Shown: positions 26,593-35,331, counted from the stretch's first letter. The stretch: 64,000 nucleotides of DNA from an uncultured Steroidobacter sp. (GCA_937864115.1 CALMII010000051.1:54387-118386); one strand, 5' to 3'. Numbers and translations are program-made. Notes: generated by a model not told the origin, from the letters alone.

Positions 26593-27633
26593 TCAGCCGA
26601 GCTGCGTAATCACCTGCGGCAACTCCGCCGTCGTACGAATTCCCGCCGGCGCTTCGCACACCACGTGCACGGCGTTCACCGCTCGATGCGCCGTGAGTCC
26701 CGGCGTCATCGCCGCGTAGTCCTCCGGCGCGACCGGATACGTGATCGACACATCGAGCGGCACGTCGCCTTCGACCAGCACCCGCCAGCCGCTTTCGCGC
26801 AGCTTCCATGACGGCTGATCGACGTCGCGGCTGACGTACCAGTTCAGGCGCATCTGCAGCAGCGGCTGGCCGCCGCGCAGGCCGGAGATCGTGATGCGCT
26901 GTGCGCCGACGGTTCCTGCTTCGAGAATGCCCGCCGCAATCTGCGTGCGCTTCAGCACACAGCCGACCTCGCCCTGCACCGTCGTCTCCTCCAGCGGCAA
27001 TCCGATTGCATTCGCGAGCGCCGCGAACGATTTCGCGAAACCTTCCTTGATGTGCGCGAGCATGTGTTCGTTGAAGGCCGCGGGCGGTTTGCCGAAGCCC
27101 ATGATGTGAAAAATCATCTCGGGCGAATTGCGGCTGGACACATCCGCGAACTCGTCGATCGTCAGCCGATCCAGCCGGCGCTGCAGCGACAGCAGCACGA
27201 TCGGCAATGCTTCGGTGCTGAAACCGGGACTGCTTCCCGTGCTGTGCAGCGACGCATTGCCGCGCCGGCACGCGTCTTCGATGCGCGCCCGCACCGCCGG
27301 ATCGAGCAGTCCCGGCTCATGAAACTCGACCCGCGTCGTGACGACGTTGATGCCTGCGGCGAGCAGCTTGCACAGATCGTCGACGTTCGCGCCCTGCTGC
27401 ATGTACAGCACGCAGTCCGGACCGCTCGCGATGATGTCGTCGATGGAATTCGTCGCCTTCACGCCGACCGGCGGCAGCCCGCACAACTCACCCGCATCGC
27501 GCCCGGCCTTGTCCTTCGAATGCACCCACAGCCCGACGAGCTGCAGGCGCGGATGCTCGATCACGGCCCGCAGCGACCTGGTGCCGATATTGCCCGTCGC
27601 CCACTGCGCCACTTTGCAAGTCTTCGCGCTCAT
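26593..27633 (-). CDS. Dihydrodipicolinate reductase-like NAD(P)-dependent oxidoreductase
   Basis: The 346-residue protein has an N-terminal Rossmann fold (VAQWATGNIGTRSLRAVIEH, then LVGLWVHSKDKAGRD) and a DapB-like C-terminal half. It belongs to the DapB-related group that includes amine dehydrogenases such as 2,4-diaminopentanoate dehydrogenase. Many members sit in lipid or steroid catabolic clusters with unknown substrates. It is a single-gene unit, converging with the ACAD gene and bounded by palindromic repeats on both sides. The family is recognisable; the reaction is not. Confidence 0.75.
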   Translation of the reverse strand: MSAKTCKVAQWATGNIGTRSLRAVIEHPRLQLVGLWVHSKDKAGRDAGELCGLPPVGVKATNSIDDIIASGPDCVLYMQQGANVDDLCKLLAAGINVVTTRVEFHEPGLLDPAVRARIEDACRRGNASLHSTGSSPGFSTEALPIVLLSLQRRLDRLTIDEFADVSSRNSPEMIFHIMGFGKPPAAFNEHMLAHIKEGFAKSFAALANAIGLPLEETTVQGEVGCVLKRTQIAAGILEAGTVGAQRITISGLRGGQPLLQMRLNWYVSRDVDQPSWKLRESGWRVLVEGDVPLDVSITYPVAPEDYAAMTPGLTAHRAVNAVHVVCEAPAGIRTTAELPQVITQLG

Positions 27634-27659
27634 TCATCCCCCGAGTTTCTTTGGAATGA

Positions 27660-27769
27660 GAGAAGGATTGGCCGCAAAAAGCGCAAAAGGTGCAAAGTTC
27701 GGATAAGAAATTCGAACTCTGATTTCTTTCCCTTTTGCGCTTTTTGCGCCTTTTGCGGCTATTCCTTCT
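27660..27769. repeat. CGCAAA-rich inverted repeat, copy 4, overlapping a stop codon
   Basis: The arms AAGGATTGGCCGCAAAAAGC (left, about 27663) and GCTTTTTGCGCCTTTTGCGG (right, about 27738) frame a short centre. The TAG of the short ACAD gene (27759-27761) lies in the right arm, so its last residues (KKE) come from the edge of the repeat. Confidence 0.85.
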
Positions 27770-28670
27770 TGTCGAACACGTACTTCGCCACCGCCTCCGC
27801 CTGGCCGCCACGGCCGCCCAGTTCGGACAGCAGCAGTTTCAATCGGTAAGTCCACAGGTGCAGCGAGGCTTCGAGCGTCATGCCCATGGCGCCGAACATC
27901 TGGTGCACTTCGTACACGATGCGCGTGGCGCTTTCCTGGGCGTGCGACGCGGCGAGTGCGGCATCGCCTGCGTCGCCGGTGCCGGCGGCTTTCAATGCGA
28001 GCCAGCGCACGCCGCCGACGAGCACGGCGCATTCGGCCATGCGATGGCGCAGCGCCTGAAAGGTGCCGAGCGGGCGGCCGAACTGTTTGCGCAGCGTGAG
28101 ATGTTCGACGGTCGAGTCGAGCGACGCCTTGAGCAGGCCGCTGGCTTCCGCGGCGAGCGCGACGCGTATCCACGTGCGTACGTTCGCTGCATCCGCATCC
28201 GACAGACGTTCGACATCGAGTGTGCGGGTGAGCCGGCCCATCGGATACGCGTAGATCGACTCGACGGGCTCCACTGCATCCACCGATGGATGCGCGATGC
28301 CGACGCTGTCGCCCTCGATCACCAGCACCGTCTTCGCCGTCGTCAGGAAGCGCGCAGGACGGCCGTTCTCGACGATGGTCAGCGGTCGCGGCACTTGGAT
28401 CGACAGCTGCGGGCGCACCAGCATCGACAGCGCGAATTCGGAAGCGAACGGCAGGCGCGCCAGACGCTCGACGGCCAGCGCCGCGGCGAGCGGGCCGAGT
28501 TCGGGCACCTGCGCGATATCGAAATATCCGCCCTCGTCCAGTTCGCGTTCCAGGTCGTCGCCGACCAGTGCGAAGCCATGGAACTCGGTCGGCTTCTGCT
28601 GGAACTGCAGCGCGAGCTTGTCGATGGCCTCGACCAGCGATTCCTGATCGGGTGTCAGTCGGAAATCCAT
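27759..28670 (-). CDS. Acyl-CoA dehydrogenase-like protein, short (probable heteromer subunit)
   Basis: The 303-residue ACAD homologue starts MDFRLTPDQESLVEAIDKL and has the C-terminal helical domain (LRKQFGRPLGTFQALRHRM, then VHQMFGAMGMTLEASLHLW). It lacks the TEPxxGSD loop and is about 75 residues shorter than its neighbour. Its ATG overlaps the stop of the upstream full-length ACAD by one base (TGATG), so the two are coupled and probably form an alpha2beta2 enzyme. In steroid degraders such pairs dehydrogenate side-chain and ring-derived CoA esters. Confidence 0.87.
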   Translation of the reverse strand: MDFRLTPDQESLVEAIDKLALQFQQKPTEFHGFALVGDDLERELDEGGYFDIAQVPELGPLAAALAVERLARLPFASEFALSMLVRPQLSIQVPRPLTIVENGRPARFLTTAKTVLVIEGDSVGIAHPSVDAVEPVESIYAYPMGRLTRTLDVERLSDADAANVRTWIRVALAAEASGLLKASLDSTVEHLTLRKQFGRPLGTFQALRHRMAECAVLVGGVRWLALKAAGTGDAGDAALAASHAQESATRIVYEVHQMFGAMGMTLEASLHLWTYRLKLLLSELGGRGGQAEAVAKYVFDKKE

Positions 28671-29806
28671 CAGCGCGGCTCCCGCGGCAGGCCGAGAAAT
28701 TCGGTGGCGATCAGGTTGAGCTGGATCTCGGCGGCGCCGGAGGCGATGCCGGCAACGATCGCGCGCTGGTGATGCGCGAGCAGCAGCGGATCGGCGCCGG
28801 CCAGCGCTTCGGGCGCCTGCTCGACGACGAATTCGCCGACCAGCCGCTCCGCCATCACGGTGGCATAGCGTGCGACGCTCGCTTCCGGGCCGATGGTCAG
28901 TCCGTGGCGACGCTGGTCGACGATGCTGTAACTGTAGAAGCGCGCCGCTTCGCACGCCGCACGCGCACGCGCCGCCTGTTCGACGGCGCCGTGGCCGAAG
29001 CGTCCGGCCTTCTTCAGTCCATCGACAGCCCGATGCAGCATGCGCGAGGCGAGCGCGAAGCGCGGAATGCCGACGCGTTCGAGCGAGAGCGCCGTGCGCA
29101 CGACCGACCAGCCCTTGCCCTCTTCGCCGAGCATCGCGCTCGCCGGTACGGGCACGTCATCGAAGAAGACTTCGTGGATGTCGCCTTCGCCGATCACGCT
29201 GGGAATCTGGCGCACCGTGATACCCGGCGTGTCCATCGGCAACAGGAAAATCGAAATGCCGTCGCGACCCGGCGAGGTGCGCGCGAGCAGGAAGCAGGTG
29301 TCGGCATCGCCGGCGTACGAGGTCCAGATCTTCTGGCCGTTGATGCGGTATTCGTCGCCGTGTTTTTCGGCGCGCGTGCGCAGCGAGGCGAGATCGGAGC
29401 CGGCCTCGGGTTCGGAGAAGCCCTGGCACCAGAGCGTTTCGCCGCGAGCCATCGGCGGGATGTAGCGCTGCTGCTGTTCTTCGGTGCCGCAGCGCATGAG
29501 CGTCGGGCCGATCCAGTTCACGTTCATGTACTGGCCGCCGCGCGGCTCGCCCGCCTCCCACATTTCCTCGGCGAGGATGAACGCGGTCCACGCATCGGCA
29601 TCGCGGCCGCCCCAGCGTTCCGGCCAGTGCGGCACGAGCAAACCGGCCTGCGCGAGTCCGGCGCAGAATTTCTTCGAGAACGCAGTCTGCGACGGCGAGC
29701 CCGGCCCATGCGCCATCGCTTCCCAGTCGGGCGGCAGATGGGTCGCAAGAAATTCCCGCACGGTCGCGCGGAAAGCCTGCTGATCGACGTCCCAGGTGAA
29801 GTCCAT
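28670..29806 (-). CDS. Acyl-CoA dehydrogenase (full-length partner)
   Basis: The 378-residue ACAD starts MDFTWDVDQQAFRATVREFL. It has YMNVNWIGPTLMRCG, WCQGFSEPEAGSDLASLRT and YRINGQKIWTSYAGDAD, and ends with IVAGIASGAAEIQLNLIATEFLGLPREPR. Its stop codon overlaps the start of the short ACAD, so it probably supplies the flavin-binding half of a two-subunit enzyme. It diverges from an AraC-type regulator gene across 232 bp. Confidence 0.92.
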   Translation of the reverse strand: MDFTWDVDQQAFRATVREFLATHLPPDWEAMAHGPGSPSQTAFSKKFCAGLAQAGLLVPHWPERWGGRDADAWTAFILAEEMWEAGEPRGGQYMNVNWIGPTLMRCGTEEQQQRYIPPMARGETLWCQGFSEPEAGSDLASLRTRAEKHGDEYRINGQKIWTSYAGDADTCFLLARTSPGRDGISIFLLPMDTPGITVRQIPSVIGEGDIHEVFFDDVPVPASAMLGEEGKGWSVVRTALSLERVGIPRFALASRMLHRAVDGLKKAGRFGHGAVEQAARARAACEAARFYSYSIVDQRRHGLTIGPEASVARYATVMAERLVGEFVVEQAPEALAGADPLLLAHHQRAIVAGIASGAAEIQLNLIATEFLGLPREPR

Positions 29807-30038
29807 CGGCGATGCTGCCTTGGTTGGCGGATTGAGCGGATCTGGCCGCGGAAGTTAGTCCGCGCGGCGCGGTGCAGTCTTGACGCAAGACGGCACGGCC
29901 GACGCGGGCGGCGACGATGATATTGCGTTGCGCAAATACCTCAACCGCGCTTCCCGGCAAAGCGGGCGTCAGCCATGTCCCGCGGTGTCGTCCTTTTTGA
30001 TTGTCCGCGCACACCCGCGTGGCTATGCTCGCCCGGCC

Positions 30039-31130
30039 ATGCCAACGCGCAAAGATGACAATGCAACCGATCCGGGAATGTCCGAAGGCACGGCCATGGT
30101 CCGTGTCGATTCCCTGCGCAAATTCACCGAAGTCGTGACCGGACTCGGCGGCGATCCGAACGCCCTGCTCGCGAAATTCCAGATCGATCCGGCGATCCTG
30201 AACAATCGCCATGCCGTGATTCCGTATCGCTCGCTGGTGCTGGTGCTGGAACGCGCCGCGACCGAACTGCGCTGCCCGGACTTCGGCATGCGGCTCGCCA
30301 CCGCGCAGGGCGGCGCGAAGGTGCTGGGGCCGCTCGAATTCGCGATGAGCAATTCGCGCACGCTGCGCGAAGCCTTCCGCTACTGCGCGGATCACATCCA
30401 GGTCTACAGCACGGCGTCGCAGATGCATGCACGCACCGGCTACGCGCCGGGTGCGCTGTTTTTCCAGCTCGAGATCCTGCTCGGCCGGCTGCCGCCGCAT
30501 CCGCAGGCCATCGAACGCGCGCTGCTGCTGACGCAGGACATCGCACTGACCATCAGCAAGGGCCGGGTCCGGGCACGCGAAGTGTGGATCGAGCACGAGG
30601 CGCTGTCGCCCATCGAGAAGTACCGCGAGTACTTCGGTACCGAGGTCCGTTGCGGCCAGAGCATGAGCGGACTGTTCTTCGCCGAAAGCGATCTGGATCT
30701 GCCGGTGCCGGACATCGACGCCCAGATCTACGAACTGAGCACGGATTTCATCGAGAACCGTTTTCCCTCGGCCGATGCGGTCCTCGGCCCGCGCGTGCGC
30801 ACGATCGTCGAGCGGCTGCTGCTCGAAGGCGATTGCACCTACGGCAGCGTGGCCGCGATGCTCGGCATGCATCCGCGCACGCTGCAACGCCGGTTGCGGG
30901 CGGAAGGCAAGTCGGTCGAATCGATCAAGGACGGCGTACGGCGCGACATCGCGCTGCGTTATCTCAAGCACTCCACCGTGCCGCTGATCCGCGTCGCGAA
31001 GATGCTCGGGTATTCGGAAGCCTCGACGCTTTCGCGCAGCTGCTATCGCTGGTTCTCGCTGTCGCCGCGCCAGTTGCGCGCGGGCGCGACGCCGAAGGTC
31101 GAGGGCGATCAGTCGCAGGAAAGCGCTTGA
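30039..31130 (+). CDS. AraC family transcriptional regulator (AraC_N/OruR type)
   Basis: About 363 residues. The N-terminal half is of the arabinose-binding-like type (FTEVVTGLGGDPNALLAKFQ, PYRSLVLVLERAATELRCPDFG) and the C-terminal half an AraC helix-turn-helix (GSVAAMLGMHPRTLQRRLRA, LIRVAKMLGYSEASTLSRSC). The start is uncertain: ATGs at 30039, 30078 and 30096 are possible, and the last has GAAGG seven bases upstream. It diverges from the ACAD pair, making that operon a candidate target. It is paralogous to the convergent regulator at 31430-32542. Confidence 0.88.
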   Translation: MPTRKDDNATDPGMSEGTAMVRVDSLRKFTEVVTGLGGDPNALLAKFQIDPAILNNRHAVIPYRSLVLVLERAATELRCPDFGMRLATAQGGAKVLGPLEFAMSNSRTLREAFRYCADHIQVYSTASQMHARTGYAPGALFFQLEILLGRLPPHPQAIERALLLTQDIALTISKGRVRAREVWIEHEALSPIEKYREYFGTEVRCGQSMSGLFFAESDLDLPVPDIDAQIYELSTDFIENRFPSADAVLGPRVRTIVERLLLEGDCTYGSVAAMLGMHPRTLQRRLRAEGKSVESIKDGVRRDIALRYLKHSTVPLIRVAKMLGYSEASTLSRSCYRWFSLSPRQLRAGATPKVEGDQSQESA

Positions 31131-31142
31131 AGAAGTGTTCTG

Positions 31143-31419
31143 CCTGTGGGGCCGGCTTCAGCCCAATGGCACTGCATTAAGCGCCGAAGGATTGAGATGA
31201 GGTCGAATCGAGCGTCCCTTCCTCCGCGTAGCGGGGGAAGGACAGGATGGGGGTGTCGAGTCAAGCAGCGCAGTTTGCGTTGATGCCCCCACCCTAACCC
31301 TCCCCCGCTTCGCGGAGGAGGGGATCAGACCAGAGGCGCGCAACGCAGAAAACCATTAATGCAGTGCCATTGGGCTGAAGCCGGCTTCTGAGGAGTCAGG
31401 CTAAAGCCTGACCTACAGG
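31143..31419. repeat. REP-like repeat, locus 11, split by an insertion
   Basis: Unit B is cut in its loop. Its left half (CCTGTGGGGCCGGCTTCAGC) ends near 31163 and its right half (GGCTGAAGCCGGC) resumes near 31373, followed by inverted unit A to 31419. The intervening sequence is the MITE-like element. It lies between two convergent AraC genes. Confidence 0.85.
31163..31373. mobile_element. MITE-like non-autonomous element nested in a REP palindrome
   Basis: About 211 bp are bounded by perfect terminal inverted repeats CCAATGGCACTGCATTAA (left) and TTAATGCAGTGCCATTGG (right). The palindrome continues outward into the REP arms. No open frame for a transposase is present. The interior holds two facing CCTCC/GGAGG blocks (about 31215-31240 and 31285-31322), the same family as at 5431, 39044 and 53298. 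Because the flanking REP is itself palindromic, a target-site duplication cannot be told apart by eye. Confidence 0.7.
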
Positions 31420-31429
31420 CAGAGATCCT

Positions 31430-32542
31430 CTAGTTAGTGCGGCTCAAGCCGCTGCGCAGTTCGCGCGGCGACGCATGGAACCAGCGCAGGCAGCTGCGCG
31501 ACAGCACGGACGTTTCCGAGTAGCCGAGGATTTCCGTCACCCGCACCAGCGAGACATCGGGCTGCTGCAGGTAGCGCAGCGCCACGTCGCGGCGCACCGC
31601 GTCCTTGATGGCTTCGAACGATTCGCCCTCGTCGCGCAGGCGGCGCTGCAGCGTGCGCGGATGCAGTCCGAGGGCGGACGCAACGTGTTCCTGCGTGCAG
31701 TTACCTTCCACCAGCAGGCGCGCGATGTTGATGCGCACGCGCGTGCGCAGCGGCATGGCGGCGGTGGGGAAGCGGTTGTCGATGAAGCTCGTCGCCATTT
31801 CGTAGAGCTGCGGATCGGTGTCCGGCAGCGGCAGGTCGCAGTCCTGCTGATCGAACAGCAGACCGTTCATGCTCTGGCCGAAGCGCACCGTGGCATTGAA
31901 GGCGGCGCGATAGGTGGCGAGCGGCGCGAGCGGTTCGTGCGTGAACCAGACTTCGCGCGCGCGAGCCTGGCCCTTGCTGATGGCATGAATGCCGTGCTGG
32001 GTCAGGGCCAGCGCGTGCTCGACGGACTGGCGCTGGTGCAGGCCGCCGACCAGCATGATCTCGAACAGCATGAAGACGCGCGGATCGTCCGGCAGCTTCT
32101 CGAAACAGATCTGCGTGGCGCTGCTGTAGGCATTGAGATGCTCGGCACAGTAGCGATACGCATCGCCGAGCGTCGGCGAATTGCGCATCGCGACGTCGAG
32201 CGGTCCGAGTACCTTGGTGGCGCCCTGCGCCGCATGCAGTGCAGCGAGACGCAGGCCGAAGTCCGGACAGGCGAGCTGGGTCGCGGCAGTTTCCAGCAGC
32301 TGCACCATCTGCCGGTAAGGAATCTCTCCGCCCGTGCGATCGACGAGTGCAGCATCGATGCCGGCGCCGTCGATCAGCGCGAGCGGATCGCCACCGAGTT
32401 CCGTCACCAGTTCCTTGAAGCCGCGCAGCGAATCGGTACGCACCCGCGCCGTGTCATCGGCCAGGGACCGAGGCAGAATCATCGAGGGTGCGACATTCCT
32501 TTTGCGCACACCGGCACGATCGTGCTTCCCCCGCTTCATCAT
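31430..32542 (-). CDS. AraC family transcriptional regulator (AraC_N/OruR type), paralogue
   Basis: About 370 residues from the ATG at 32542, which has GAGAGG nine bases upstream; an ATG at 32482 is an alternative. It has the same two-domain layout as the convergent regulator (FKELVTELGGDPLALIDGAG, PYRQMVQLLETAATQLACPD; HTH EHVASALGLHPRTLQRRLRD and VTEILGYSETSVLSRSCLRW). The two genes probably arose by duplication and inversion, or by separate acquisition. The target operon is unknown. The upstream gap to the GntR gene holds a REP pair with an unusual loop. Confidence 0.88.
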   Translation of the reverse strand: MMKRGKHDRAGVRKRNVAPSMILPRSLADDTARVRTDSLRGFKELVTELGGDPLALIDGAGIDAALVDRTGGEIPYRQMVQLLETAATQLACPDFGLRLAALHAAQGATKVLGPLDVAMRNSPTLGDAYRYCAEHLNAYSSATQICFEKLPDDPRVFMLFEIMLVGGLHQRQSVEHALALTQHGIHAISKGQARAREVWFTHEPLAPLATYRAAFNATVRFGQSMNGLLFDQQDCDLPLPDTDPQLYEMATSFIDNRFPTAAMPLRTRVRINIARLLVEGNCTQEHVASALGLHPRTLQRRLRDEGESFEAIKDAVRRDVALRYLQQPDVSLVRVTEILGYSETSVLSRSCLRWFHASPRELRSGLSRTN

Positions 32543-32574
32543 GTGCAAAACCCTCTCGTAGCCGATTCGCTCGT

Positions 32575-32652
32575 CCTGTGGGGCCGGCTTCAGCCGGCCG
32601 GGGAGGTCAGGCTGTGACCGAAGGAAATCCCGCGGGAAAGCCTGACCGACAA
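32575..32652. repeat. REP-like repeat, locus 12, with a long-loop unit A
   Basis: A normal unit B is followed by a unit A whose loop is replaced by about 26 nt (GTCAGGCT, then GTGACCGAAGGAAATCCCGC and GGGAAA, then GCCTGAC). The loop is nearly the reverse complement of that in locus 6. Confidence 0.9.
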
Positions 32653-32782
32653 GGAGCAGCAGCAACGCGCGTTCGATACCTGCAACAACTCGTCCGGATG
32701 AATCCGGGCGGTGCGGCATGTTAGCCCCCTTCCCCCGGCCCGTGCCAATAGGCGGCGGCGAATCTCAGGGTTGCCCTGACGA

Positions 32783-33568
32783 CTAGCCCTTTACGCGCCG
32801 CAGCGTCGTCGAATGGCGGAAGCGGGCGGCGGGATGGATGCTGACCGTCACCTGGGCGATCTGGCCGTCGGACGTCTTGTAGGAGCGCCGCACTTCGAGC
32901 GCTGCGGTTCCTGCAGCGACCTTGAGTCCCTGCGCCAGCGCCGGCGGCATGAGCGTGGCGCCGAATTCCTGATGCACTTCGACGACGCTCTGGCCGAACA
33001 GGTCTTCGATCAGCGGAAAGATCGGGCCGCTGTGGCGCGGCAGCAGCCGGCCGACCGCCGCGTAGTCCTGATGGATGAAGTACTCGGCCCAGCAGAACGG
33101 ACAGTCGGCGCCTTCCGCATGTCCGTAGCCGCGCACGACCAGCCATTGCTGGCCCCGCGCCAGCCCGCTGCGCGCCGCGAGTTCGGCATCGATCTCCATC
33201 ATCTGCATGGATTCGATGACGAAGCGCCGGCCGGCGGCCCACGAGACCAGATCGTTGATCGACATGACGTCCTGGGCATAGGCGCCCGGGGACTGTCGCG
33301 GCACGACGATCGTGCCCGCCCCCTGCCGCGACGCGACCAGGTGGTCGTCGCGCAAGCGCCGCAACGCCTCGCGCACCGTGTAGCGGCTCACGGAGAAACG
33401 GCGGCACAGATCGTCCTCCGTCGGCAGGAGCGAACCGACGGGAAACGTGCCGTCGACGATCTCCTTCTTCAGGGTGCGCGCCACCTGCAGGTAGAGCGGG
33501 TCTTCGTCCTGCGTATTCCGACGGCGTGACGTGCTCCTGGACGACTTCGATCGGGCTTTCGGCGACAT
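32783..33568 (-). CDS. GntR family transcriptional regulator (HutC/UTRA type)
   Basis: 261 residues. The winged helix lies at about residues 25-90 (YLQVARTLKKEIVDGTFPVG, then LPTEDDLCRRFSVSRYTVRE) and is followed by a UTRA ligand domain (FVIESMQMMEIDAELAARSG, WAEYFIHQDYAA). It diverges from the SMP-30/NHL gene. A palindrome 28-43 bp upstream of its start is repeated in front of the Rieske oxygenase gene 1.8 kb away, so it probably represses itself, the propeller protein and that oxygenase. The ATG at 33568 (MSPKARSK) is chosen over 33595, which would lie within a base of the operator. Confidence 0.9.
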   Translation of the reverse strand: MSPKARSKSSRSTSRRRNTQDEDPLYLQVARTLKKEIVDGTFPVGSLLPTEDDLCRRFSVSRYTVREALRRLRDDHLVASRQGAGTIVVPRQSPGAYAQDVMSINDLVSWAAGRRFVIESMQMMEIDAELAARSGLARGQQWLVVRGYGHAEGADCPFCWAEYFIHQDYAAVGRLLPRHSGPIFPLIEDLFGQSVVEVHQEFGATLMPPALAQGLKVAAGTAALEVRRSYKTSDGQIAQVTVSIHPAARFRHSTTLRRVKG

Positions 33569-33595
33569 GGCGCGAATTAAAGGTGCGCAGTTCAA

Positions 33596-33611
33596 ATCTG
33601 TCCAGACAAAT
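33596..33611. promoter_or_regulatory. Candidate GntR operator O1 (ATCTGTCCAGACAAAT)
   Basis: A 16-bp imperfect palindrome (TGTC-nn-GACA core) lies in the divergent gap between the GntR and SMP-30 genes. It matches O2 at 35434-35449 at 13 of 16 positions. The length and TGTnnnnACA core fit HutC-type GntR sites. Confidence 0.6.
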
Positions 33612-33690
33612 CATGGACGCCGCGGTTTATCCAGGACAGGGAAGTGCAGTACGGTATGCGCCCCGTTCAAGTCCGCGCAGGAGATTCCGG

Positions 33691-35283
33691 ATGTCGTCCG
33701 ACCACGGCCGCTATACCGCCGCAGCAACGAGCCGCTGTGCCGACGGGTGGACACTGCAACGCCTGACGCCGCCGAGCCGCCTGTTCGGCGCCAACGGTCT
33801 GCGCACCGGACCCGATGGCCGCATCTACGTGGCGCAGGTCTCCGGCAGCCAGATCACCGCGGTCGATCCGGACACGGGCGCCATCGAAGCGATCAGCCCC
33901 AAGGGCGGCGACATCGTCGCGCCCGACGATCTGGTGTTCGACGATCAAGGCAATCTCTACGCGACGGAAATCACCGAAGGACGCGTGAGCATGCGCGAGC
34001 CGAACGGCCGCACGCGCGTCATTCGCGGCGACATGCCGGTCGCCAATCCCATCGCCTTCCATCAGGGACGACTGATCGCCGGCGAATGCCGCGTCGGCGG
34101 ACGCATCCTGGAACTGGATCGCAACGGCGGCGCGCCGCGCGTGATCCTCGACAACGTGCCGATGCCCAACGCCTTCGACGTCGGCCCGGACGGCAAGCTC
34201 TACATCCCGGTGATGGGCACGAATGAAATCTGGCGCGTCGGCCTCGAAGGCGGCACGCCGGAAAAAGTCGCCGACCATCTCGGCGTGCCGGATTCGGTGA
34301 AGTTCGATGCCGACGGCCAGATCGTGTCGACGCAGGTGCACAGCGGGCAGGTGTTACGCATCGATCCGCGCTCTGGCGTGCAGACGGTGCTGGCGAATCT
34401 CTCGCCCGGTCTCGACAACGTGACGTTCGTCGGCAGGCGCACGTTCGTTTCCAACATCTCCGGCCATGTCGTGGAACTCCTCGACGGCGGCAGGGCGAAA
34501 GATCTCGTACCGGATGGTTTCAACTGGCCGCTCGGCATCGCAATGGGAACTGACGGCGCGCTGTATGTCGCCGACGGTCCATTCTCGTACACGATCAGGC
34601 CGGGCCGGCAACGCGAGCGCGCGGGCTTCCTGTTTTCGCCGGGCTATCCTGGATATTCGCGCGGCGTTGCGGCTGCAGGGCCGGGGGAATTCGTCGTCAC
34701 GACGGCGAACGGCGATGTCGCGCGCTACTGGCCGGCGAAGTCGGAAAGCCAGGTGATCGCGGGCGGCTTCGATCAGCTCTACGGCGTGGCGGCCTCCGCG
34801 AACGCAGTGGTGTTCGCCGAGCAAGGGACGGGCCGCGTGCTGTCGGCGCAGTCGGGCAATGTCGAAACGCTCGCCGCCGATCTGCAGCAGCCGTCGGGCG
34901 TCGCGATCGGCGCGGACGGCATCGTGTATGTGGCGGAGTCGGCGGGCGGTCGCATCGTGAAGCTCGGCGGCGGACGCGCCGAAAGCGTGCTCGACGGACT
35001 GAGACAGCCGCAGGGCCTCCTGGTGCGCAATGGCGTGCTGTATGTCATCGATGCAGGACTCAAGGAACTGATCGAGTACAACCTCGCGAGCGGCGAGCGG
35101 CGCACGCTCGTTGCCGATCTGCCCGTCGGCGCGCCTGCGGGCGTGACGCCGAAATTCCTCAAGGCGATCGGCAACCTGTCGGGACCGATGGGCCCGTTCG
35201 CGGGCATCGCGGCCGGCAGCGACGGCACGCTCTACGTTTCCGCGGACGCCGAAGGCAGCGTGCTCGTCGTAAAGCCGGCGTAA
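33691..35283 (+). CDS. SMP-30/gluconolactonase-like or NHL-repeat beta-propeller protein
   Basis: 530 residues in about ten repeating blade motifs (GPDGRIYVAQ, FDDQGNLYATEI, VGPDGKLYIPVM, GTDGALYVAD, GADGIVYVAESAGGRIVKL, SDGTLYVSADAEGSVLV). It is longer than a single six-bladed lactonase, so it may be two fused propellers. No signal peptide is evident. SMP-30-like enzymes hydrolyse lactones, which fits a pathway with ring-oxygenating steps, but the metal ligands were not assigned. AGGAG lies eight bases before the ATG at 33691. It is probably controlled from operator O1. Confidence 0.75.
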   Translation: MSSDHGRYTAAATSRCADGWTLQRLTPPSRLFGANGLRTGPDGRIYVAQVSGSQITAVDPDTGAIEAISPKGGDIVAPDDLVFDDQGNLYATEITEGRVSMREPNGRTRVIRGDMPVANPIAFHQGRLIAGECRVGGRILELDRNGGAPRVILDNVPMPNAFDVGPDGKLYIPVMGTNEIWRVGLEGGTPEKVADHLGVPDSVKFDADGQIVSTQVHSGQVLRIDPRSGVQTVLANLSPGLDNVTFVGRRTFVSNISGHVVELLDGGRAKDLVPDGFNWPLGIAMGTDGALYVADGPFSYTIRPGRQRERAGFLFSPGYPGYSRGVAAAGPGEFVVTTANGDVARYWPAKSESQVIAGGFDQLYGVAASANAVVFAEQGTGRVLSAQSGNVETLAADLQQPSGVAIGADGIVYVAESAGGRIVKLGGGRAESVLDGLRQPQGLLVRNGVLYVIDAGLKELIEYNLASGERRTLVADLPVGAPAGVTPKFLKAIGNLSGPMGPFAGIAAGSDGTLYVSADAEGSVLVVKPA

Positions 35284-35306
35284 GGGGCAGACGCCTTCTG
35301 TTTCTT

Positions 35307-35331
35307 CCTGTGGGTCAGGCTTCAGCCTGAC
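35307..35331. repeat. REP-like repeat, locus 13 (single unit A)
   Basis: A solitary CCTGTGG + GTCAGGCTTCAGCCTGAC with no partner unit, just after the propeller gene. It has the B-type head (CCTGTGG) on an A-type stem. Confidence 0.85.
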
